A stretch of 64,000 bases of DNA, from positions 307,931,164 to 307,995,163 of the forward strand of contig NC_081414.1 in NCBI RefSeq assembly GCF_030272615.1, in the 5' to 3' direction. Below the pieces are notes generated by a model. It did not search any database and was not told the DNA's origin. It saw only the letters and a program-made list of their open reading frames with translations. A program made the position numbers and the translations under genes. Below are positions 22,577-34,533 of this stretch, piece after piece (position 1 is the first letter of the stretch; each line of letters begins with the position of its first letter). Origin of the DNA: Cryptomeria japonica. Lineage: Eukaryota > Streptophyta > Pinopsida > Cupressales > Cupressaceae.

Positions 22577-24812
22577 ATGGCATCTGCTTCTAGTGTTGAA
22601 ACTCTACTTGTCGTTAATATTACTAAGAGAGAAAGGCCCATATTCAAGCGACATCCATTCAAATATGTTGAAGATGATCCTGAAGGGTCTTTTTCCTATG
22701 TCTCATATGACATATTGCATAATGAAGATATTAGGGCACACATTCACTATATCATCGAAGATATTGGAAATACGGACATGCTATCACTATATACCAAGCA
22801 TATGAGGGATGGAATGGGAAATCTAAATCCCAAATACAAGTCATTGCAAGATAAGGGTTTCATCCAGTTTGTTCATTTTTCGGTGTTCGATGAACTTGAA
22901 TGGGTAAGATACATTCTGAGCTAAATCCACGATGAGTTTGTATGGCTGGACCGACCTCATAAGATCATGAAGCAAGCCATTCAAGTGGTAAACTATTTGA
23001 ATGCAACTAGTGAGATTCCGGTTTGAGGAAAGTTCAAAACACTACAGTGACAGTCATTACCGGATCCCAATATGACAATCGGTTGATGACAATTTGCGAT
23101 ATCATAGAAATTATGTAATATTTGCTTCAATGGTCACTAGTTATAAGGTATATCATTCTAGCAGACATAACTCATTATCTGACATTTCTATATTTTTTGC
23201 TTATCAAATGCTTAAGGAGGACAACAAGTATGATCGTTGTGGTGTGCTTCTCAGTGAGCTATTGAGAAACTTGAAGATAAAGCAAGACAAGAAACATGTA
23301 TTCAAATTCAGTTCCCTGATTGTTTGTTTGGCATTATATTTCTTGAATTAAATCCCCAATATTGGAAAGGCTCAATGGGCTTATCATAAGCTGATGACAG
23401 TTCAAATAAAGGAAGGTTTGTAGGTTTTGGGTGATACTTTAGCACATAAATATTCTTTGTGGGGATATTTCAAATCATTTCAAGCAATAATGCAAAGTAG
23501 AGAAAGGATCCCTAAGGATATTGTTGAAAAATATGAGAAAATAATTTGCTTCATGGTTGACAAGCATCAATTTCATATGGAGGCAGTTGAGCCTATGACT
23601 CTTTTCATCATGCCCATGGGCTATGAGGTGGATGCAAATCCACTTGATGCATATTCTCAACACTTGTTGAGTCAGCTGACATATGAAAAAGAAGAAAGGT
23701 TCGGTACCTACAAACAGAAGGATCTTGATTCGCACAAGAAATTTACTGGACTAGCAAGGAAAAGGAAAGTAAGTAAGGAGGTTGAGGATCTAGAAGAGAA
23801 AATGGGCATATCTAAGGAATTTGTTGAAAGGGAAAGGGAGAAAAACATACTGAAGGAGGAATACATGGTGAATCCCAAGACTAAATTGACCTGCACTCCT
23901 CCCAAGCAAACCAAGCCTAGACAGAGTAAGTATGCACCTACCACCGACGTGCAGAAGCCTGTTCCTCCACCCAAGTCACAAACAACATCAACCAGTGGAA
24001 CAAAGAAGAGAAAGAAAGAGAAGTCATCAAGAAAATATGTACTTGCAGGGGAAGAAACCAAATCTAATGAAGAGGTCAAAGAAGTAAAGAAGACAACTAC
24101 TTATGCAAGGGTAGTGAAGAAGCCACAATCTGGTTGAGCCCAGCCATCCAAGAAGCCAAGAGATAAAACTGAGCCATCTAGAAGAGCTAGAGCGAGCAAG
24201 AAGTAGAGGTCAGAATTGGATGAAGCTTTGAAATCCAGTAAAATTGAAGGTACTTATGAAATTGAGCCCCCAATGACCTTGAAAGAAATAATTGATGAAG
24301 TACTTAAAGATGGTAATTTGAAGAATGTGACTGTATACTATGAATATTTTGATGATAAATACCAAAGAGCTATAGAAGAGGAGGTTGTTCAGTAAATGGA
24401 TTTTTATAGTAAGGCATTAATAGAATTATCATCTATGATCCCCAAAAGCCTGTATGACATTTTGGATGCACAGAGGCATACAACAAGTTTAGAGGATGAG
24501 AGGATAAAAGAGTATGTATTAGTGAACTTATCCTCTGTCATTTATAAAGATGAAGTGGTTAGACTATTAAATCTTGCAAAGGAAAGATTAAGAAGTAAGA
24601 AGAGAGTCAATAAGCTTATGCTCGGCATAATAGATGAAGTCACTAAGGAGACAGAGACAATTTTGAGACAACTTTTGATAGATCACATAATTGGTGTGAA
24701 TCTGGGAGAGCCATCATAGGACACATATGTTTCGAAAGTGCATGTAACCGCTCTTAATAAGAAAAAAGATCAATCATCTGAGAAAGCTACTTCAGAAGAG
24801 CAACCTAGGGTC
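22577..24812 (+). pseudogene. ORF2 of E, N-terminal two thirds (unknown function)
   Basis: I do not recognise this family. The ATG at 22,577 gives MASASSVETLLVVNITKRER and aligns with the ORF2 start of D, about 420 bases after the ORF1 stop. Conserved blocks in order are RPIFK, HIHYIIEDIGNTDM, a segment equivalent to D's FIWLDKPYKITKEAI and ITGLP, FSSLIVCLALYFLN (23,300-23,350, hydrophobic), WGYFKSFQ with IPKDIVEKYEKIICFMVDK (23,460-23,570), a basic stretch rich in Lys/Pro/Thr (23,750-24,200), and SLYDILDAQRH with RVNKLMLGIIDEVTKET (24,440-24,660). The ITGLP-type block faintly recalls plant-mobile-domain and Athila ORF1 proteins, but that is only an impression. There is no RT, IN, PR or RNase H signature. 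Nonsense codons near 22,922 and 24,136, and others, break the frame. Homology to B stops at about 24,812, where unrelated sequence begins, so the 3' third and the 3' LTR are absent. Confidence 0.7.
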
Positions 24813-25740
24813 CTCACCTTATTCATCTCATCCCCATGCTTGACTGAGACCTACTTTTGTCTCCCCTATGCAACCATGCTTCATTTTTCACCTTGCACCT
24901 TGCATGGCCACCTTGATCCTACCCCAAAATAGGGTAGTACCAGGGAGTGGTGCCTTGGTCCCCACTAGGACTAGGGCATGGCACCCTGGGATCCCCTAAA
25001 GGGGACCTATCTTGGCCCTTCTCCCTTGGACTTATCTCAAATGTGAGCGAGAAATAATTCCATATACAACGGGAAAGTATATAAGGAGGTCTTCTTCTCT
25101 CATTTTGATAGATCATCATACATTCATGAAGGTGGAATTGGATCTCAAGCATTCAAGCATTCAATCATTCATTATTAAGAATTATTCAAGGCTCCATATT
25201 CTTCATCTATCCATTGGAGAAACATTACTTCATTCATTTTCAAGCATATGTGTGTGTTAGGGTTTTGTCATGTTCATGCCATTTCATACAACATATGTGA
25301 TTACATCCAAGAATCAAAGCATCATTATCATCTATTTCAAATCTGAAGGTATACCTTTCCATCATTTATTTCAAGCATTTGCAATATTTCAGTCAAGGTT
25401 GATTCCAAATCCAACCCCTTTCTTCTTCTTTCTGTGTGCAGGAAACAGGTGTGCAATTGTACTTCTGGAATTAATCTTTATTCGCAAAGACGCAAAAACC
25501 TTTTTCGACGCGTGGAAAGTTTAGAGAACCGATAGGAGGACGCCTCTGTCCGGACACATGGTCCCTACAACTTTTGTCAGATTTCACAGAGAAACTCTGA
25601 ATCATGCAAACTTCTTGGATCCAAGTGCACAACGAAATCCCAAATATGGAGCTCATTATTTTCGCTTACTTTGTCTTCAATTTCAGCACTTTACTTATTC
25701 AACTTACAAAAGAGGGTTAAACACATTTCAAACACAATCA
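24813..25740 (+). repeat. Probable LTR or leader of a gypsy-type element
   Basis: ORF2 of E ends abruptly at about 24,812 and this unrelated stretch begins. It contains a good core-promoter candidate (TATATAAGGAGG at about 25,078), a long T/C-rich leader and, at 25,485-25,560, a GC-richer block with GACGCGTGG and CGCCTCTGTCCGGACAC that resembles the end of Athila/Tat-type LTRs. There is no second copy in the window and no coding sequence I can support. The classification is an impression. Confidence 0.35.
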
Positions 25741-27601
25741 GTCTACTTAGTATTTAGTCTATGTATCATTTTAAGATTGGATCTAGTGGATTCATCCCCT
25801 CTTTTGAATGTAAATTCCTTCAAGTGAAAACTGACTTAGTGATTTCTCCCTCCCATGTGGTGAATTTGTTAAGGCCAAATTTTCCACTTTACACCACTTT
25901 TGCTTTGAAAATCTTGAATTTCTCTAATGCCTCAAATTTCTCTCTTAAAAATGCAACCCAAGTCATCCTAGAATAATCATTTTAGTAACATGAAATACCT
26001 CTTATCTTGCAAGCTCCTTGTTCTAGTCAGACCACATAGATCTATGTGAACCAAATCCAGTAATTCGGTGGATGAGTACTCTTTTCCTCTTAATGTTCTC
26101 TTTGTCTTCTTTCCTACTTGGCATTCCCTGTAGATGTTATTCTTCAGTTTAGTTAGTTTTGATAAGTCTCTCACTGCAATCCTTGAACTGGTCTAGACTA
26201 GGTTGTCAAAGTTGATATGACACATCCTTTGGTGCCATAGCCAGTTGTCTTCAAGTTGTGATATTAAGCGGTGTCTTGTAGCTCCTTCCAACTGATACAT
26301 ATTCCCATTTGTCCTTCTTCCAGCTGCAATAATTGTTTTGAACTCATTTCAAATCTCAAATCCATTATCCCGGAATACAATATTATATCCATTTTTGCAC
26401 ATCTGTTTAACACTCAAAAGATTACAATGCAAACCATTCACATAGTAAACATTGTTAGTGTTATGTTTTCCATCAAAAGTAATTGAACCAATCCCAACAA
26501 TTTGTGTTGTTTGATCATCTTTGAACCTAATAGAACCTCCATCATACTTTTCAAGCTTCATGAACTTACTCTTATCACCAGTTATATGATTTGAGCATCC
26601 ATTATTAATCAACTGTTCATTCTTGTCTCTTCTAGCATGAAATGCATTAGTAATAGTCTTATAAATATCAAACCAAGGAAAATATTTTTCTACCATAAAT
26701 AAACAATCAACTTCCTCATAGTTTGATTCATTATCTGAAATTCCAGCATCTCCTTAATATAATAGGCTTTCTTATTAAACTTTCCCTTGTTTTTCTTAAA
26801 TTGTTATCTTGTTCCCTTTTACAGACATCTAGTAGCTATATGACCAATCTTTTCACATCTAAAACATTTAAAGGGTAACATACCTTTGTACTTGTCGATG
26901 TCTTTCTTCAGTTTCCTCACAAAGTTTGTTTTCATCTCATCTGAGCTCTCAACACCATCCAAATCATCTTCAAATGATTTGAATGCAGTCTCTGATTTGT
27001 CTTTGTCCTTTCCAAACTTCCTCACTTTAAATGTAGTTAGACTACCAAATAGCTTCTCTCTAGTGAACTTCTTCAGATCATAGGTTTCTTCAATAGCTGA
27101 GATTTTATCACTAGAACTCACTGGTAAAGTCATCAAGATTTTGTCAATCACATCTTCATCATTCAAAGTACCTCTGAGTTCTCTAATTTCATTAAATGTG
27201 CTATCAAACTTGTTAAATTAGGTTACCATGTCTTCTCATTCTTCCATCTTCTGGTTTCTGTACCTTCGCTTACCTGTTAGCCTCTTTGTCAACTTAACTC
27301 TCTCATTTCCTTCATAAATGTCTTTTAGCTTATGCCAAACCTCATAAGCAGTATTCAAAGAGATAACTTTTACTAATTCATTTTTTGATAATGCACTAAA
27401 GATAGCATACCTTGCCTTTTCATTCTATTCATAGGCTTGAATCTCTTTCGGAGTAGTAAGACCATTCGTTGGTTGAACATACTTAGTCTCCACAACCTTC
27501 CAAGTGTTGTAACCCAAATAAACTAGATAACCTCTCATATTTACTTTCCAGAAACTATAATCAAATCCTTCAAAGATAGGAATGGATAATTTGTGTGCCA
27601 T
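25740..27601 (-). pseudogene. Copia gag-pol remnant of element F (gag to integrase)
   Basis: On the minus strand the start at 27,601 gives MAHKLSIPIFEGFDYSFWK, the usual DUF4219-type gag opening. UBN2-like sequence follows, then a zinc knuckle CFRCEKIGHIATRC (26,820-26,860). A copia protease follows with NNGCSNHITGDKSKF, where the catalytic Asp of the DSG motif is Asn (about 26,590), then the pre-integrase region with LLSVKQM. The integrase start has CQVGKK, LVHIDLCG and RYFML (25,980-26,170). The rest of the integrase core down to GGEFT is visible only as frame-shifted pieces to about 25,800. RT and RNase H are absent, and the left edge meets the gypsy-like stretch. Many stops and frameshifts make this an old copy. 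Confidence 0.82.
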
Positions 27602-27651
27602 CAGATCAGGATTTACCTCAAGCGGTTAAGCTCTATATCAAGGAACCACAA

Positions 27652-27664
27652 CTCTGATACCAAT
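27652..27664 (-). other. Primer binding site of element F
   Basis: The element strand reads ATTGGTATCAGAG, the initiator Met tRNA type, between the gag start and the reverse LTR beginning at 27,665. Confidence 0.75.
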
Positions 27665-27876
27665 AGTTGAATATCTAAGCAACTGAGAGGGGGGTGAATT
27701 AGTTGACATTAATTTTTTCTTTCAACTCTCATTCACAGATCTAGAACAACTAGTAGAATTAATCAAAATAGATAAATCATGAAAATATATGCACATAATA
27801 GATAAGACACAGAGAACACTAGAATTTACGTGAAAAATCCAAGAAGGGAAAAACCATGAAGAATGCTAATTCTCAA
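27665..27876 (-). repeat. Element F LTR, cut by element A
   Basis: It starts AGTTGAATATCTAAGC (TGTTG expected), has a G-run then TGAATTAG, and matches the scrap at 1,552-1,651. It contains the conserved CACGTG-like / GGGAAAAACC module near 27,830-27,855. It stops at the left LTR of A, and I cannot find its continuation right of A. Confidence 0.75.
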
Positions 27877-28921
27877 TATTTTGGTATGGTTTTGTCATTG
27901 ATGTCAACACCTACTAATACACCTACTTTGGAGATCCAACGACATTCACCGACAAGTAGTAAACTATGCAACAGTTATTGGTATATGGTTCACCGATAGG
28001 ATATATTGTTCACCGGTACCTGGAATGATATGGAAGACACTTGGTAATGTTGAAGACATCATGTTGACACTTTATTTTGAAAAAATAATCATTGGTATAT
28101 TCATATTTGCATATTTTCTTTTATCGGCAAATAGGTCCAGGTTATCTAGGGTTACACCAGCAAGTTTATCTTTTCCAAATCAGCATGCAATGCTATGGAG
28201 ATGATTTATTATTGTTGTAAATGCATTAAGCCGACATGTTCAATCGGTTATTGCATCGGATATTATATTGTATGTAAAATGTTTTTATTGTAATATCTTG
28301 TAGAGTCGACCTACTAAAATTGGTCTTAGGGTATTGTATAAATGTAAGATCTTATTTGTAAGATCAAGTGGGGAATGTGAAAAAGAATGAAGTGAAGGTA
28401 TATGTGAGATCAAACAGGGATATACACAAAGACATCATTTGAAGGTGAAGTTAGGTTTTTGTAGAAGCATATCAGCATTACATCGGTACTGAATCCAGCA
28501 TATGAAGATGCTATCTTGTGCAGTACATTCTTATTGGATTTAACCATCCAACTGTAGTCAGTGTGACTCCCATTTTGTGATTGAGCAGTGACCTCTAGGC
28601 TGTTGGCCTTTCTGCATGTGTAGACCCCATTTATGTACACTTACTATCTGCAGTAGTATTAGTAAGGTTTCCCACTATGGTTTTTCCCCTTACAGGGTTT
28701 CCACGTACAAATATTGATGTCATGTGTTGTGGATGACTTTATGTTTATGTTTCATGCATTAATCCTTACTGGTATAGCAATTTACTGTTAAAACTATCTA
28801 CCGGCATACTTAACTGGTTTACCGGCATTAAGCATTAAGTTGGTTAATAAGTTTTTGGTTTGAATTTATTTGACAACTAATTCATCCCCCCCTCCCTCTC
28901 AGTTGTCTCCAAGACCTAACA
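27877..28921 (+). repeat. Element A 5' LTR
   Basis: About 1,045 bases, aligning with 33,480-34,533. It ends with a C-run, CTCTCAGTTGTCTC and CTAACA. The last 250 bases hold the shared module GTGGTTTTT-like / CAGGGTTTCCACG near 28,675-28,705. The first six bases expected (TGTTGG) are missing or replaced. Confidence 0.88.
28337..28344 (+). promoter_or_regulatory. Candidate TATA box, element A 5' LTR
   Basis: TATAAATG, matched by TATAAATC at 33,940-33,947 in the 3' LTR. Transcription would start about 30 bases downstream. Confidence 0.5.
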
Positions 28922-28923
28922 AT

Positions 28924-28935
28924 TGGTATAAGAGC
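28924..28935 (+). other. Primer binding site of element A
   Basis: TGGTATAAGAGC, one change from the initiator Met tRNA site (C to A). The identical variant is present in element I at 50,826. Confidence 0.82.
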
Positions 28936-28977
28936 CTAGTCCTCTTTTGCAGAAGTTTAACAACTTGAGGAGATCCA

Positions 28978-31900
28978 ATGTCTACTAATTATTTTAGGAA
29001 GGACAGTCCTAAACTTGATGGAACCAACAATGGGATATGGAAGATCAGAATGGAGACACATCTGAATTGCATTGGTAAAGACATCTAGGAAGTTACTAAG
29101 AATGGTTATACTACTATTGTAGCTGGTTAGACTGCTCCAACTACTTTAGCAAAAGATGAAGAGAATGATTGCAAAGCAAGAGAAGCACTTTTGAGCGCAT
29201 TATCAGATCGACAAATCATGGGATTATCAGATAGGTCTGCTGCTAAAGCTATTTGGGATCATTTGGAAACACTGAATGAAGGAGATTCCACAGTCAAGAT
29301 TGTAAAACTTGAAAGCTTCCGAGTCAGGTATGAACATCTAAAAATGGAAGAAGATGAAAGGATTTCTACTTTTATGGAAAGAGTAAATAAAATTGTTTTG
29401 GGTATTAAATGTTGTGGAGGAACCTTGAGTGAGGATGAAATTGTTTCAAAAATCTTAAGAGGTTTGCCACTAGCATATAAAATGAAGGTTACTGCTATAA
29501 ATGAATTAAGAACAATGCCTAATACATCAGTAACTAGGGATACATTGATTGGAAAACTTTCAGCCTTTGAAATTGAGGAATTTGGTCCTGTTGCTATAAA
29601 GACTGATTTGGCCTTTAAAGCATCAACATCATCTACTCCATCATTTGACAAATCAGACTGGAGAGCCTTTTATGCAAGAGAACTTGAAGAATCCAAAAGG
29701 GAGAATGAAGAGCTTGAAGAGCTTGAAGCACTATTTGCAAGGAAAATGCCAAAAGGTCCAATTGGAAGTAAGTATGAAGGTAAAGAACCCTTTAAATGTT
29801 TTAACTACAATAAGATTGTTCATATGGCTTCAAGATGCCCTGATAGACATGCTAGACTAAGAGAAGAAGCTAGAAGAACATACAAGCCTAATCTTGAATA
29901 TCAGAGATACAGATTTAAAAAGAATAAAGACAAATCTTGTTACATTACTAATGAAGGTGTGATTGATGATTCTGATGAGGATCTAGCAGACAATGGATGG
30001 GTTTTTGTTGCTATAACAGAAGATCAACCGACACCTACTTCTCAACTAGTAGAACAAGACCTAGCAGCTAAAGTTGAAGCAAAGGATGAATGGATTATTG
30101 AATCAAGATTCTCACATCATATGACTGGAGACAAAGGTAAATTCTTGAACTTTCGAGAATACAATGGAGGTTTAGTAAGATTTGGAGATGACAAAGCCTG
30201 TTCAATCAAAGGTAAGGGTTCAATATCTCTTGATGGTAAACATAACATTGACAATGTCTACTATGTTGAAGGATTAAAGTATAATATTTTAAGTGTTGGT
30301 CAATTAGTTGAGAAGGGATTTCAGTTACAATTTAAAAATGGAAAATGCAAAATCATGAATAGAACTAGTTTGGAAATTGCAACCGATAATCAGACTAGAG
30401 GCAATATCTTTCATTTGAATAACAATGAAAAGGCATGCTTAATTGCACATATAGATAAAAGTTGGTTATGGCATAAGAGACTATGTCATGTTAACTTTGA
30501 TTGCATAGTAAAAATCAGTACTTCTAAGGCAATTAGAGATCTACCTAAAATTGTGAAACCTCAGAATACAATTTGTAAGGAATGTCAATTTGGAAAACAA
30601 GTTAGAGCTAGTTTCAAAAGTATTCCAGAAAAATCCAATAATGCTCTTGATTTAATTCACACTGATTTATGTGGTCAAGCCAAAACTAGAAGCTTACAAG
30701 GTGATAGATATTTCATGCTAATTATTGATGATTATTCTAGAATGTGTTGGGTTACTTTTCTCAGAGAGAAGTCAGAAGCACTTGGTAAGTTCAAACTATT
30801 CGAAGAAATGGTTGAAAATGAAACCGGTAAGAAAATCAAATGTTTAAGATCAGATCAAGGAGGAGAATTCAAAACTAAGGACTTTAATACATTCTGTGAA
30901 GTGAATGGAATCAAAAGACCGTTATCAGCACCTCGGACACCACAACAGAATGGAGTTGTTGAAAGGAAAAACATAACTATCTTGGATGCAGCTAGAAGTA
31001 TGTTATCAGAAGCAAATCTACCACATGTGTATTGGAGAGAGGCAGTTAGCATTGTTGTCTATACATTCAACAAAGTTCACATCAAAGGTGAAACCGGTAA
31101 GACCCCTCATGAACTATGGTTTGGTAATACTCCTACTCTTAAGTATTTCAAAAATTTTGGAAGTAAATGTTATATTAGAAGAGATGAGTATATTGGCAAA
31201 TTTGATCCTAGAAGTGATGAAGGAATATTTCTTGGTTATTCATCTAAGAGCAAGGCATATAGATGTTTTAATAAAAGATTGCAGAAAATTGTTGAAAGTA
31301 CAAATGTAAAGATGGATGAACAATTCAGAGGAACTTCAAGGTATATAGACTCTGAACCGGCAACAGAAATTGTGACAAATGAACCTATACTGAATCCACT
31401 GGTATAGAATGAAGATCCAGTTACCTCGGTATCATTAGAAGATTCCACAATAATTGAAGAACAATAGCAAACTAAGACACCCCGGTATGTAAGATTGAAT
31501 CATTTTGAAGATCAGATAATTGGAAACAAATTCAAAGGATTTATGACAAGAGGAAGATTGGCAAATGAAGAGGTATGTCTTATTTATCAAATTGAACCAT
31601 CATCTATTAATGAGGCATGTGAAGATAAATTTTGGATTAAATCTATGGAAGAAGAATTAGGACAAATTGAGAAAAATAATACTTGGACGGTAGTTCCTTG
31701 GCCTAAAGATAAAAATGTAATTGGAACTAAATGGGTATTTAGAAACAAACTTAATGAAGATGGTAAGGTTGTCAGAAATAAAGCAAGACTAGTGTGTAAG
31801 GGATATTCTCAGAAAGAAGGAGTTGATTACAATGAAACCTTTGCACCGGTAGCCAGAATTGAGGTAGTTAGATTATTCTTAGCTTTTGTAGCTCACAAGG

Positions 31901-33125
31901 ATTACAAAGTTTATCAAATGGACATTAAATGTGCATTTTTGGAGATCTTGAAGAAGAAGTATATATTGAACAACCTGATGGATTTTATTTGACAGATGAC
32001 AATGATATGGTTTGCAGGTTAAGAAAAGCTCTGTATGGATTGAAACAAGCCCCAAGAGCTTGGTATGCAAGGTTGGATAAGTATCTTTTAAAGATTGGTT
32101 TTACTAAAGGAAATGCAGAGAGAAATTTATACTACAAAGTAACTAATAATGACATCTTGATTATTGAAGTATTTGTTGATGATATAATCTTTGGAGGAGA
32201 AGATGGATTATGTAAGGAATTTTCTCTTGAAATGCAACAAGAATTTAAAATGTCTATGATTGGAGAAATAAAATTATTTTTAGGTTTGCAAATTTCTCAG
32301 ACTGATAAAGGTATATTTTTGAGTCAACCAAAGTACTTGAAAGAATTGCTAAAGAAATTTGGGATGGAGAACTCTAAACTGGTAAGCACACCTATGACTA
32401 CAAATGACAAATTATCTCAAAGGGATGAATCTACACCTATTAATCCAACTAGATACAAATCTATGATAGGAGGTTTACTGTATTTAACACAAACCAGGCC
32501 TGATATTATGAATGCAGTATGTATTGTTTCTAGATTTCAGAGTAATCCTAGGAAAAATTATGAATCAGTAGTAAAAAAGATTTTCTGGTACTTACAAGGC
32601 ACAACAAATCTTGGATTATGGTATCCTAAAGATGAAAATTTTGATCTATGTGCATACACAGATGCAAATTGGGCAGGAGATATAGATGATAGAAAGAGAA
32701 CCACTGGAGGAACATTCTTTCTTGGAAAGAGATTAGTTTCTTGGTTGAGTAAGAAACAGAGTTTTACATCTTTATCAACAGCAGAATCAGAATATGTTGT
32801 AGCAGCAACAAACTATACACAGGTATTATGGCTTAAGCAAATGTTGAAAGACCTAAAGGTAAAATGCAAGGAACCTATTACTATATATTGTGATAACATT
32901 GCAGCAATTGATATATCTAAGAATCCGGTATTACACTCTAAAACAAAACATGTTTCTATCAAACTGAATTTTCTAAGGGAAAAAGTTGAAGAAAAGGAGA
33001 TAAAACTGGTTTATGTGAATACTAAAGAACAACTTGTAGATATTTTCACAAAACCTTTGCCTAAGGATACTTTTGAGTATCTCAGAGATCAGCTTGGAGT
33101 CATACCACCACCATTAGAGACTTAG
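28978..33125 (+). pseudogene. Element A gag-pol (copia), nearly complete
   Basis: The start at 28,978 gives MSTNYFRKDSPKLDG, in frame with the long open stretch 29,191-31,407. Order: gag with UBN2-type sequence; knuckle KCFNYNKIVHMASRC, with the second Cys changed to Tyr (about 29,800); protease WIIESRFSHHMTGDK, where the DSG active site has become ESR (about 30,095); HHCC zinc region (about 30,470-30,600); integrase with HTDLCG, LRSDQGGEF and PQQNGVVERK, so D, D and E are all present; RT from GTKWVFRNK, with FVDDIIFG (about 32,170); and RNase H with YTDANWAGD, AESEY and YCDN. It ends DQLGVIPPPLET at 33,125. Nonsense codons lie at about 29,086 and 29,128 (both TAG where Trp is expected) and near 31,405 and 31,466; a frameshift near 31,940 falls in RT. 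The mutated protease and knuckle mean it could not work even if read through. Confidence 0.88.
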
Positions 33126-33461
33126 ACAGTTGATGATTGTCATCAACCGACAGAATTAAATGAACAAATCTTTTATTCTGGTATTTGATGAGGAAGCACT
33201 TCTCAGGGGGAGTAGTTGGTATTTTGTATGAAATTGACTTTTTGTGACTTTGGCATTTGATGTCAAAGGGGGAGAGATATCTATGGAAAAACACATTATC
33301 CTTTTGGGGAGAGATTTTGAAAAACACATTTAAGGAGAAATTGGTATGAGAGATTGGTATTGTCACTCCTAGGGGGAGAAATGGAGATTGTTGGTTTTTA
33401 TATTTGGCATTTCTGTTTTGGCACTTTGATGGTTTTTCCATCTTGTGTTGCCATCAATGCC

Positions 33462-33473
33462 AAAGGGGGAGAT
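33462..33473 (+). other. Polypurine tract of element A, with extra upstream copies
   Basis: AAAGGGGGAGAT lies directly before the 3' LTR. Three similar runs precede it near 33,205-33,215, 33,260-33,272 and 33,371-33,381. The first two and the last share TTTGGCATTTGATGTCAA-like context. The stretch 33,126-33,461 otherwise holds no gene. Confidence 0.85.
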
Positions 33474-34533
33474 TGTTGGTATTTTGGTATGGTTTTGTCA
33501 TTGATGTCAACACCTACTAATACGCCTACTTTGGAGATCCAGCAAAATTCATCGACAAGTAGTAAACTGTGCAACAGTTACTGTTATATGGTTCATCGGC
33601 AGGATATATTGTTCATCGGTACCTGGAATGATATGGAAGACACTTGGTAATGTCAAAGACATCATGTCGACACTTTATTTTTAAGAAATAATCATTGGTA
33701 TATTCATATTTCCATATTTGCTTTTACCGGCAAATAGGTCCAGGTTATCTAGGGTTACACTGGCAAGTTTATCTTTTCCAAATCAGCATGGCATGCTATG
33801 GAGATGATTTATTATTGTTGTAAATGCATTAAGTCGACATGTTCATTCCGTTATTACATCGGATATTATATTGTATGTAAAATGTTTTTATTGTAATATC
33901 TTGTAGAGCCGACCTACTAAAATTGGTCTTAGGGTATGGTATAAATCTAAGATCTTATTTGTAAGATCAAGTGGGGAATGCAAAAAAGAATGAAGTGAAA
34001 GTATATGCAAGATCAAATAGGGATATACACGAAGACATCATTTGAAGGTGAAGTTAGGTTTTTGTAGAAGCATATCAGCATTACACTGGTACTGAATCCA
34101 ACATACGAAGATGCTATCTTGTGTAGTAAATTCTTATTGGATTTAACCATCCAGCTGTACTCAGTGTGACTCCCATTTTTTGATTGAGCAGCGACCTCTA
34201 GGCTGTTGGCCTTTCTGCATGTGCAGACCCCATTTATGTACACTTACTATCTGTAGTAGTATTATCTGATTGTGGGTAAGGTTTCCCACTATGGTTTTTC
34301 CCCTTACAGGGTTTCCACATACAAATATTGGTTTCATGTGTTGTGGATGACTTTATGTTTATGTTTCATGCATTAATCCTTACCGGTATAGCAATTTACT
34401 GTTAAAACTATCTACCGGCATACTTAACTGGTTTACTGGTATTAAGCATTAAGTTGGTTAATAAGTTTTTGGTTTGAATTTATTTGACAACTGATTCACC
34501 CCCCCCCCTCTCAGTTGTCTCTGGGACCTAACA
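33474..34533 (+). repeat. Element A 3' LTR
   Basis: A complete 1,060-base LTR from TGTTGGTATTTTGG to GACCTAACA. The C-run before CTCTCAG is longer than in the 5' copy. Differences from the 5' LTR are mostly transitions, many of them at CCG/TCG/CTG positions. Confidence 0.9.

Larger units (their letters stand above)
27877..34533 (+). mobile_element. Element A: copia LTR retrotransposon, 6.7 kb
   Basis: LTR (27,877-28,921), primer site, gag-pol, polypurine tract and LTR (33,474-34,533) are all present in forward order. The right LTR has the normal start TGTTGG and end CTAACA, while the left LTR lacks its first six bases. No convincing target duplication is seen: the right flank is agcta and the left flank is a different element's LTR. 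The two LTRs differ at many sites, roughly 10 percent in the first 115 bases by eye, so this is not a recent insertion although the main reading frame is still long. Confidence 0.88.

Noticed and set aside
24813-25740. Possible host gene 5' region (good TATA box and leader)
   Set aside because: No coding sequence follows; the next sequence is a reverse copia remnant. The composition fits a gypsy LTR better.
29259-29651. 130-codon minus-strand frame opposite gag of A
   Set aside because: It is a shadow of the conserved gag reading frame.
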